Source: an uncultured Lachnospiraceae bacterium (GTDB lineage Bacteria > Bacillota > Clostridia > Lachnospirales > Lachnospiraceae). Taken from it: a stretch of DNA of 13,234 bases. The position numbers and the translations under genes are program-made. Location of the stretch: positions 1-13,234 of the forward strand of contig CAJTLD010000071.1 in NCBI GenBank assembly GCA_910577065.1. The letters are read 5' to 3'. Shown here piece after piece: positions 8,143-13,234 of this stretch. The notes beneath the pieces were generated by a model. It had not been told where the DNA came from. It made no database searches and saw only the letters and a list, made by a program, of their open reading frames with translations. Position 1 is the first letter of the stretch; the number at the start of each line of letters is the position of its first letter.

Positions 8143-8918
8143 AGCATTATTACACCTCCCGTCAAATCGCGGTATAAAATCATAACCATTCCCACGCCAA
8201 GGGCAATGCACATCGCCGTTAAAAGCGCGTCCAAAAGGTGTATGGCCCCTGACAAATAGTCGCCGCCGAACAAGTCCCGGATCGAAGTCGTAAGCGCAAT
8301 TCCCGGCAAAAGAGGCACAATGCTTCCGATTACAATTTTATCCTGTAAAACAGGAAGCCCCATTTTCAGAAGCGCAAGGCTTGACGCCGTCAGAAACGCG
8401 CTCCCTGCAATATTCGTCAAAAATTTGGACGTACCATGCTCCTGCTGACGCAAACGCAGAAACTGCAAAAAAAAGCCCAGCAAAAAAGAAAAAAAAGCGT
8501 CAAGCGGCCCGCCGCCAAAAATAGTGCAAAAGCACGCGCAGCCTACCCCGCAGCATATGTTCTGCACCACCGGACGCTCCACAGGTATCGCCTTGCAGCT
8601 GTCCAGACGTTTCCAGGCTTCAGCCACGTCGCATTCCCCCGCGCTGATTTCCCTCGAAAGCTGGTTCACAGCGGCAATTCTGCCCAAATGCACGTCGCCA
8701 AGCGGAACATGGCGCACGATACTGCAGGCGTCTTCTTTCTGTTCATTCGCGCTGGCAAAAATACCGTTGGAAAGCACATAGACGTCGTATTCCGCAACGC
8801 CATACGCGTCTAAAACATGCAGTATCGTGTCTTCCACGCGGTAAATTTCTCCGCCGTTCCTTAAAAGCACATCGCCGATTTCTACGGCCAGCGCCAGTAT
8901 TTTTTTACTGTCGGACAT
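8139..8918 (-). CDS. ThrE-like exporter, N-terminal half (ThrE_1)
   Basis: The 259-residue protein begins with a soluble domain (about 1-120: LALAVEIGDVLLRNGGEIYRVED, then YVLSNGIFAS). Several membrane segments follow, including VCGCACFCTIFGGG-like and IVIGSIVPLLPGIALTTSIRD. This is the threonine/serine exporter family ThrE_1 (DUF1212). It is coupled to its partner gene through an ATGA overlap, consistent with a two-subunit transporter. Start choice: MSDSKK at 8918 has AAAGGAG with 9-nt spacing. An ATG 24 nt further upstream has no such site and would place this ribosome site inside the coding frame. The gene is divergent from the sporulation operon. Export of threonine or serine is a family-level inference. 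Confidence 0.87.
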   Translation of the reverse strand: MSDSKKILALAVEIGDVLLRNGGEIYRVEDTILHVLDAYGVAEYDVYVLSNGIFASANEQKEDACSIVRHVPLGDVHLGRIAAVNQLSREISAGECDVAEAWKRLDSCKAIPVERPVVQNICCGVGCACFCTIFGGGPLDAFFSFLLGFFLQFLRLRQQEHGTSKFLTNIAGSAFLTASSLALLKMGLPVLQDKIVIGSIVPLLPGIALTTSIRDLFGGDYLSGAIHLLDALLTAMCIALGVGMVMILYRDLTGGVIML

Positions 8919-8978
8919 TTTTACAGGCTCCTTTCCGATCATTTATATCCGATACACATCACCCAAAAACACCATTCT

Positions 8979-8984
8979 ATTATA
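8979..8984 (-). promoter_or_regulatory. Candidate -10 box for exporter pair
   Basis: On the minus strand a perfect TATAAT lies about 60 nt upstream of the ThrE_1-like start. The hexamer at the -35 distance (TAGCAA) is poor. It is the best vegetative promoter candidate for the two exporter genes in the divergent intergenic region. Confidence 0.4.
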
Positions 8985-9015
8985 AGTACCATTTCTGTTT
9001 TTTGCTATCCATTTT

Positions 9016-9044
9016 GCATAAGTTTTAAAAAAAGATACATACTA
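9016..9044 (+). promoter_or_regulatory. Sigma-G promoter of spoVA operon
   Basis: GCATA (9016-9020) and CATACTA (9038-9044) are spaced by 17 nt. They fit the known Bacillus subtilis sigma-G consensus (GHATR, then CATWHTA). The -10 lacks the GG that marks sigma-F promoters, so sigma-G is preferred. Transcription would start about 25 nt before the 51-residue leader gene. B. subtilis spoVA is itself a sigma-G (forespore) operon, which supports the call. Confidence 0.75.
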
Positions 9045-9075
9045 CTCAAAAGAAAATGAGAAGGAAGTGAGCAGT

Positions 9076-9231
9076 ATGAACCGAAAATTATACCGCATTT
9101 GCCTGTTTATGGTAATTACGGCCGCTGTGGTTTCCGGCGTTTTGTATTACAGGGTACTGAAAAAGAAAGCGTCTCCCCCACAAGAAGGGATATTCGTATG
9201 GGAAGAACTTACGGGGAGCGGATGCGTATGA
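9076..9231 (+). CDS. 51-aa single-TM protein, first gene of spoVA operon
   Basis: I do not recognise this small protein. It has 51 residues: a basic N-terminus (MNRKLYR), one membrane segment at about 8-25 (ICLFMVITAAVVSGVLYY), a basic KKK patch, then a short tail ending near FVWEELTGSGCV. It could be a membrane anchor or an uncleaved signal; no lipobox or processing site is clear. A purine-rich site (AGAAGGAAGTGAG) precedes the ATG. Its stop overlaps the spoVAA start as ATGA, so the two are translationally coupled. It is the first gene after the sigma-G promoter. The placement suggests forespore expression and a role tied to SpoVA proteins, but this is inference. Confidence 0.7.
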   Translation: MNRKLYRICLFMVITAAVVSGVLYYRVLKKKASPPQEGIFVWEELTGSGCV

Positions 9232-9884
9232 GTGCAAACGACGAAACGGTTTATATTAAAATCGATCAAAACGTGCTGATCTTCGACCGTAATGTAACCA
9301 TAGGCGATATCGCGGCCGTCACAAGTTCCAATGAAACAATGGTACGCCAAATCAAGCAGAAAAAATTTTACGCGTTTCCGCCGCCTCCGGCATCCAAAAA
9401 AAACGTAAAAATCCAGCGGGAAATCTTTTCGGTTTTAAAAGTTGTAGAACTAATTCATGAAGATTACCCAAATGCCGAAATCCAAAACGAAGGCGAATCG
9501 GACTTTATTTTGGAATACAGAAAAGATCCGTCACAGTCTAACTGGATAGATTACCTGAAAACAGCTGCGCTTTGCCTGGTAGTATTCTTCGGAGGGGCGT
9601 TTACGATTATGTCATTCAATAACGATATCGGCATCACGGAACTGTTCGGGAAATTTTACGAACAGGTAATGGGCGCAGAACAAAGCGGCGTAACGGAACT
9701 GGAAATCATGTACTGCATTGGGCTTGCAATCGGCATCCTGGTATTTTTTAACCACTTCGGAAAACATAAAATTACGCCCGACCCGACTCCAATTCAGGTA
9801 CAGCTGCGCAAATATGAACAGGACGTAGACACCACATTTATCCAGAATGCCGCAAGAGGGGGAAAAGAAATTGATGTTGATTAA
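9228..9884 (+). CDS. spoVAA: Stage V sporulation protein AA
   Basis: The 218-residue product is close to the length of B. subtilis SpoVAA (206). Its N-terminal soluble domain opens VYIKIDQNVLIFDRNVTIGD (about 6-25), followed by IAAVTSS, the SpoVAA signature region. Two membrane segments follow at about 110-128 (AALCLVVFFGGAFTIM) and 162-180 (YCIGLAIGILVFFNHF). SpoVAA is an inner spore-membrane component of the dipicolinic acid transport complex. Start choice: the ATG at 9228 has GGGGAG with 9-nt spacing and overlaps the upstream stop; the in-frame ATG at 9222 sits too close to that site. It is the second gene of the operon and overlaps spoVAB by 11 nt. Confidence 0.88.
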   Translation: MSANDETVYIKIDQNVLIFDRNVTIGDIAAVTSSNETMVRQIKQKKFYAFPPPPASKKNVKIQREIFSVLKVVELIHEDYPNAEIQNEGESDFILEYRKDPSQSNWIDYLKTAALCLVVFFGGAFTIMSFNNDIGITELFGKFYEQVMGAEQSGVTELEIMYCIGLAIGILVFFNHFGKHKITPDPTPIQVQLRKYEQDVDTTFIQNAARGGKEIDVD

Positions 9885-10296
9885 CCATATCCTGCTTGGG
9901 GCGCTGGGTTTGATGTGCGGCTTCGCAGCGGCCGGAGGGACGTTTGCCCTCATTGTTGCCATCAGTGTTGTCCCGCGGATTATCGGAATGAGCCGGACAG
10001 CGGCCCATGTGCTGTTATATGAGTCCATGGTTATGCTGGGCGGCGTTCTGGGAAACATCGTAACAGTGTTTCCTCAAATGCCCATTCCGCTTGGCCGTCC
10101 CATGCTGGCGCTGTTTGGACTTGGCAGCGGCATCCAGGTAGGATGCCTTGTAATGGCGCTTGCGGAAATTATGAATGTATTCCCAATTGTTTTTCGAAGG
10201 CTGAAGTTAAAAAAAGGACTGTCACTGGTCATCACGACGCTTGCTGCAGGAAAAGTGATAGGCGGACTGTTTTATTTCTTCCGCCAAATGGGATAA
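9874..10296 (+). CDS. spoVAB: Stage V sporulation protein AB
   Basis: The 140-residue membrane protein matches SpoVAB in length (141 in B. subtilis) and sequence. It has a Gly-rich N-terminal segment (MLINHILLGALGL), then the family core AISVVPRIIGMSRTAAHVLL at about residues 28-47 with YESM after it. A second and third membrane segment follow (LGGVLGNIVTVF; LGSGIQVGCLVMALAEIMNV). SpoVAB belongs to the spore inner-membrane channel set for dipicolinic acid. Start choice: the ATG at 9874 gives the usual family N-terminus; a TTG codon directly before it (9871) sits slightly better relative to AGAGGGGG at 9855-9862 and would add one residue. It overlaps spoVAA by 11 nt. Confidence 0.9.
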   Translation: MLINHILLGALGLMCGFAAAGGTFALIVAISVVPRIIGMSRTAAHVLLYESMVMLGGVLGNIVTVFPQMPIPLGRPMLALFGLGSGIQVGCLVMALAEIMNVFPIVFRRLKLKKGLSLVITTLAAGKVIGGLFYFFRQMG

Positions 10297-10323
10297 AAGG
10301 CATTATTTGTACCAAATTCGCGG

Positions 10324-10352
10324 TTGACGTACGGGGCAAAGCGGATTAAAAT
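10324..10352 (+). promoter_or_regulatory. Sigma-A-like promoter inside spoVA operon
   Basis: TTGACG (10324-10329) and TAAAAT (10347-10352) are 17 nt apart, each matching the vegetative consensus at 5 of 6. They lie in the 77-nt gap after spoVAB. Transcription would start near 10359, immediately before the ribosome site of the 106-residue gene. It could allow expression of that gene and spoVAC outside the sigma-G programme. Activity is not shown by sequence alone. Confidence 0.5.
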
Positions 10353-10373
10353 GACGAAAAGGAGAGGATAGAT

Positions 10374-10694
10374 ATGGTTACACTGGTTGCAAGGCAAAGT
10401 ATCATTATCAAATGTAATATGCAGACGTCAGCGCTGCTCGGGAACTATGAGTTTTATTATGCAGCGGGGCTTTTCTGCCGTCTGCGCGGGATTGAAGTAG
10501 ACGCGGATATCCTGCCCGGCGCCTTGAAAGAAAAAATCCTGCCTGCGTTACAGGCATCCGAGCCGGACGATCCCAAGGAACGGCATCTGGTTCATATGCT
10601 GCTTAAGTATGAACCAACCGACGAATATGAAAAACAGATGAAAGAACTTTTGCGCTGGGGACTTGGAGAAGAACGGATCTGGCAGGTAAACTAA
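10374..10694 (+). CDS. Unrecognised 106-aa protein in spoVA operon
   Basis: I do not recognise the family. The 106-residue product looks soluble. Its N-terminal half is mixed hydrophobic (MVTLVARQSIIIKCN, then LLGNYEFYYAAGLFCRLRGI). Its C-terminal half is charged and probably helical (PDDPKERHLVHMLLKYEPTD, EYEKQMKELLRWGL). It has two cysteines and no signal peptide or clear membrane span. It has a good ribosome site (GGAGAGG, about 6 nt before the ATG) and coding-like codon use. It lies between spoVAB and spoVAC, where B. subtilis has no gene, with 77 nt before it and 22 nt after it. Co-transcription with spoVA genes suggests a spore or germination role, but the upstream vegetative-like promoter leaves other options open. 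Confidence 0.75.
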   Translation: MVTLVARQSIIIKCNMQTSALLGNYEFYYAAGLFCRLRGIEVDADILPGALKEKILPALQASEPDDPKERHLVHMLLKYEPTDEYEKQMKELLRWGLGEERIWQVN

Positions 10695-10716
10695 GCAAGG
10701 AAACGAGGTAAAAAAA

Positions 10717-11199
10717 TTGGCAAAGGAAAAGAAAATCAGCCCGCAGAAAGCGGAAGAACAAAGAGCATATAATGAATACGTCAAAGAGGTGACGCCTACC
10801 CATTCACTGCCAAAGAATATGGCGAAAGCTTTTGTAGCCGGAGGGCTTATCTGTATTATCGGGCAGGGAATTTTACAGTACTGCGGCAGCCTGGGGCTTG
10901 ACAAAGATACAGCGGGAAGCTGGTGCAGCCTGTTTTTGGTACTGCTTAGCGTAGTTTTGACCGGATTTAACCTTTACCCAAAATTTGCGAACTTTGGCGG
11001 CGCGGGCGCCCTGGTACCGATTACCGGATTTGCAAATTCAGTGGCGGCTCCATGTATTGAGTTTAAGAAAGAAGGACAGGTTTTTGGAATTGGCTGCAAG
11101 ATATTTACAATTGCAGGGCCGGTTATTTTATATGGTATATTTACAAGTTGGTTACTTGGTGCAATTTACTGGATTGGGATGTATTTCGGGGTATTTTAA
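10717..11199 (+). CDS. spoVAC: Stage V sporulation protein AC
   Basis: The 160-residue product matches SpoVAC (about 150 in Bacillus). A charged N-terminus contains EYVKEVTPTHSLPKNMAKAF (about 20-39), a SpoVAC hallmark. Four membrane segments follow, with the conserved loop FANFGGAGALVPITGFANS (about 90-108), then APCIEFKKEG and IFTIAGPVILYGI. SpoVAC of B. subtilis behaves as a mechanosensitive channel and is part of the core SpoVAC-SpoVAD-SpoVAE set for dipicolinic acid movement. The start is TTG at 10717, supported by GAGGTA 6-7 nt upstream; no better ATG exists. The protein appears complete at both ends. Its usual followers spoVAD and spoVAE are not here: a terminator-like hairpin and AT-rich DNA come next. 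Confidence 0.92.
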   Translation: MAKEKKISPQKAEEQRAYNEYVKEVTPTHSLPKNMAKAFVAGGLICIIGQGILQYCGSLGLDKDTAGSWCSLFLVLLSVVLTGFNLYPKFANFGGAGALVPITGFANSVAAPCIEFKKEGQVFGIGCKIFTIAGPVILYGIFTSWLLGAIYWIGMYFGVF

Positions 11200-11232
11200 A
11201 CGTACCTGTGTAAAATATATGAACCGTTTTAT

Positions 11233-11279
11233 AAGCAGGATGACAGGTCTGTGGGATTTGTTCGCCTGCTTTTTAATTT
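11233..11279 (+). terminator. Probable terminator after spoVAC
   Basis: AAGCAGG (11233-11239) pairs with CCTGCTT (11265-11271), and the right arm runs into TTTAATTTT. The loop is long (25 nt), so the stem is weaker than a textbook terminator. It starts 34 nt past the spoVAC stop and would end the sporulation operon there. Confidence 0.45.
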
Positions 11280-11398
11280 TGGAGGCAAGATGTAGTTCAT
11301 GTAAAAGGAAAAGAGAAATAAACTTGTGTATTATTAAAAGGCGTGTTATATTGAATAGAAAAAAGAATATGTTCTGTGTATAAAAAATTCTCTAGTCT

Positions 11399-11427
11399 TT
11401 GTAATACAATTAGCATTGCTGTATATA
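11399..11427 (+). promoter_or_regulatory. Candidate promoter of decayed AlbA_2 gene
   Basis: TTGTAA (11399-11404) and TATATA (11422-11427) are separated by 17 nt, about 25 nt before the start codon of the decayed gene. The match is moderate and the region is AT-rich, so chance is possible. Confidence 0.4.
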
Positions 11428-11451
11428 GTTAGTTTTATATAAGGAGAAAAC

Positions 11452-12437
11452 ATGAATAAAATATTTGATTTATCAAATTTTGACTCCTACAAAGAAGATA
11501 ACCGCAGAGAAGTAAAGAAAGCAGAAGGTGGACTACCTAACAGTTTATGGGATACCTACTCTGCTTTTGTCAACTGCTTGAAAGACTGGACGATAAGGAA
11601 TACCTTAGAGTAATCGGTGCAGCAGGTTTTTCGAAAGATGATAAAAAGCTTCACCCAACTGCGGCCGGAATGCTTATGTTTAGAAATGAATATGATATTG
11701 TACGATATTTTCCGGAATATTTTTTTGATTACAGGGAAAATCCGGATACGGTAATAAGATGGTCAGACAGGCTTCAATCATCATCAGGCGAATGGCCAGG
11801 AAATTTATTTGACTTCTATTTTCGAGTATATAATAAGATAATTAAGGATATCAAGGTGCCGTTTAAAATTCAGGGAGGTTTTCGGATTGATGATATGCCA
11901 GTTCACCGGGCGCTACGGGAAGCGTTGGCAAATTGTATTATTAATGCAGATTTTTATGGAAAATATGGCATTCTCATAATTAAAGAAGAAACAAAAATTA
12001 TTTTGGAAAATCCCGGTTATATCAGACCAGGAAAGGAGCAAATGCGCAGAGGAGGAAAATCTGACCCAAGAAATAAGAATTAGATGAAAATGTTTAATCT
12101 GATAAATATTGGCGAGCATGCGGGAAGCGGAGTACCTAATATCTTTCATGTTTGGGAAGACGAAGGTTGGGAAGAACCTTATATAAAGGAAAGTTTTGAC
12201 CCGGACAGAACATCCCTAACATTAAAATTTATCAAAAAACAAGCGATAAAAACAAATAGAAATCAGGAAAAAATCAGATTGTATTTACAAGGACATAAAA
12301 CAGCAAAAACCAGAGATATTGCTGAACTACTGGGATTGAGTATGGCAAGAACAAGAGAAATACTTGCTGCCACGGATGATGTCGAGGCAATAGGAAAAAA
12401 TAAAGCAAGGACATATCGGCTGCGGAAAGAAAAGTAA
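11452..12437 (+). pseudogene. Decayed AlbA_2/COG2865-type ATP-binding regulator
   Basis: Three fragments of one gene are present. The N-terminus (start 11452, AAGGAG 5 nt upstream) carries the AlbA_2 opening YKEDNRREVKKAEGGLPNSL, then WDTYSAFVN, and hits TAA at 11611-11613. From about 11575 the match continues in another frame with LDDKEYLRVIGAAGF, KLHPTAAGMLMF, FFDYREN, GNLFDFYFRVYNK and PVHRALREALANCIINADF, up to GGKSDPRNKN and a TAG at 12081-12083. The same frame then continues MKMFNLINIGEHAGSGVPNI and a C-terminal winged-helix (RDIAELLGLSMARTREILAA). The piece that normally completes the AlbA_2 domain and links it to the middle region is missing. The remainder is about 328 codons against roughly 450-480 usual, so about 150 codons are gone. 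So there is an internal deletion with a frame change, plus one nonsense codon. Intact relatives are common in accessory regions. AT-rich base use suggests acquisition. Confidence 0.85.
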
Positions 12438-12458
12438 TAAGCATATGGAGGGATTTTT

Positions 12459-13163
12459 ATGCGACTGGACAAGCTGCTTTCAGATATGCAGGGTATTACC
12501 AGAAGTGAAATAAAACGGCTCATAAAGCAGGGGACTGTTACCGTAGACGGCGTAAAATGCGCCAGTCCAAAACAACAGGTGGATCCCAAAATACAATCGG
12601 TATGCTTGTTGGGCGAGGAAATACAGTATCAGAAATTTGTATATTATATGTTCAACAAACCGGGAAACTGCGTGACGGCGCGCCAGGATGCCTTACATAA
12701 AACGGTCATGGATTATATTACAGACAAACGGAAGGGACTCTCCCCGGTGGGCCGGCTGGATTTGGATACGGAAGGGCTGCTTTTGATTACAGACGACGGA
12801 ATGCTGTCCCATAACCTGCTGAGCCCGGCAAAACATGTAGAAAAGGTTTATGAAGCCAAAATTTTGGGACAAGTGACAGATGAAGATGTAAAAGCTTTTA
12901 AAAACGGGGTTCACATTGGAGACGACTTGCCGGCAAAACCGGCAAAGCTTACCGTACTTTCAGAAGGAGACGTTTCGAACGTGCGCGTCGTGATTACAGA
13001 AGGGCGTTACCATCAAATCAAAAGGATGTTTTCAGCTGTCGGAAAACAGGTGCTTTTTTTAAAACGCGTTGCTATGGGCGGCCTTTGGCTGGACGAAACG
13101 CTATTACCAGGAGAATACCGGGCGCTTAGGGAAGACGAAAAGGAACTGCTGGGCAGAAATTAA
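12459..13163 (+). CDS. rsuA: RsuA-family rRNA pseudouridine synthase
   Basis: The 234-residue enzyme isomerises a specific uridine in ribosomal RNA to pseudouridine in the cytoplasm. An N-terminal S4 RNA-binding domain (about 1-58, MRLDKLLSDMQGITRSEIKR) precedes the catalytic domain. The RsuA/RluB signature GRLDLDTEGLLLITDDG spans about 98-114 with catalytic Asp D101 (D102 in E. coli RsuA). Further family blocks are KVYEAKI and VVITEGRYHQIKRMF (about 177-191). The length matches RsuA, whose target is 16S U516; separation from RluB/RluF by eye is less sure. GGAGGG lies 6 nt before the ATG. It begins only 21 nt after the decayed gene, so it may be transcribed from that gene's promoter or from further upstream. 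Confidence 0.92.
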   Translation: MRLDKLLSDMQGITRSEIKRLIKQGTVTVDGVKCASPKQQVDPKIQSVCLLGEEIQYQKFVYYMFNKPGNCVTARQDALHKTVMDYITDKRKGLSPVGRLDLDTEGLLLITDDGMLSHNLLSPAKHVEKVYEAKILGQVTDEDVKAFKNGVHIGDDLPAKPAKLTVLSEGDVSNVRVVITEGRYHQIKRMFSAVGKQVLFLKRVAMGGLWLDETLLPGEYRALREDEKELLGRN

Positions 13164-13234
13164 ATCCGTTCCAACAGCCGGTATCCCATTTTTACCTTCG
13201 GTCCAGTACCGCCGCTGCGATATGAAAAAGCACC
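13160..13234 (-). CDS. Possible C-terminal end of a convergent gene (partial)
   Basis: On the minus strand an open frame enters from the right edge and ends at TAA (13160-13162). It encodes a tail with YRSGGTGPKVKMGYRLLERI at its end. It would overlap the rsuA stop by 4 nt, convergently. Only 24 codons are visible and I do not recognise the family, so this may be chance. Confidence 0.35.
   Translation of the reverse strand, partial: GAFSYRSGGTGPKVKMGYRLLERI

Larger units (their letters stand above)
11200..11451. other. AT-rich spacer after spoVAC
   Basis: This 252-nt stretch holds the terminator-like hairpin and, at its end, a promoter candidate. I see no reading frame resembling spoVAD or spoVAE and no remnant of them. 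Base composition is clearly more AT-rich than the DNA to the left and shifts just after spoVAC. No insertion-sequence ends or target duplications are evident. Confidence 0.6.

Noticed and set aside
7645..8259. Plus-strand open frame of 204 codons opposite the exporter genes
   Set aside because: It starts inside the terminator hairpin and encodes a low-complexity Lys/Arg/Asn-rich product; this is the antisense of membrane-protein codons.
10985..11383. Alternative-frame open stretch running past spoVAC, considered as a spoVAD remnant
   Set aside because: Its product has no SpoVAD resemblance and it overlaps spoVAC in another frame.

Overview
The window reads as chromosomal DNA of a spore-forming, gut-type Clostridia, most likely Lachnospiraceae. 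This rests on spoVA sporulation genes, strong AGGAGG-type ribosome binding sites, a secreted fucosidase with Ig-like and LRR_5 tail domains typical of that family, and a split ThrE-type exporter. The genus is not determined; all assignments come from reading motifs, not from database searches.

Layout, left to right. (1) 70-849, minus strand: an isolated HisA of the eukaryotic (HIS6-like) type with its own promoter and a hairpin leader. (2) 1085-3226, plus: the RNA-binding protein Tex, divergent from hisA. (3) 3406-7617, plus: a 1403-residue secreted multidomain GH95 alpha-L-fucosidase, closed by a perfect 13-bp stem terminator that can serve both strands. (4) 7711-8918, minus: a translationally coupled pair encoding the two halves of a threonine/serine exporter-like transporter. 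(5) 9076-11199, plus: a sporulation operon behind a consensus-quality sigma-G promoter. It holds a 51-residue single-TM protein, spoVAA, spoVAB, an unrecognised 106-residue protein and spoVAC. (6) 11452-12437: an AT-rich decayed gene of the AlbA_2/COG2865 ATP-binding family. (7) 12459-13163, plus: an RsuA-family pseudouridine synthase, with the possible tail of a convergent gene at the right edge.

How it fits together. The spoVA products form the inner spore-membrane machinery that moves dipicolinic acid during sporulation and germination. The core partners SpoVAD and SpoVAE are absent after spoVAC; a terminator-like hairpin and then the decayed AT-rich gene occupy that place. The GH95 enzyme would release L-fucose from host or dietary glycans outside the cell. 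The other genes (hisA, tex, the exporter, rsuA) are housekeeping functions without an obvious link to each other.

The parts most worth following are the broken-looking spoVA operon, its two unrecognised members (51 and 106 residues), and a vegetative-looking promoter inside the operon. I see no complete novel defence or mobile system, no tRNA or rRNA, and no CRISPR array.
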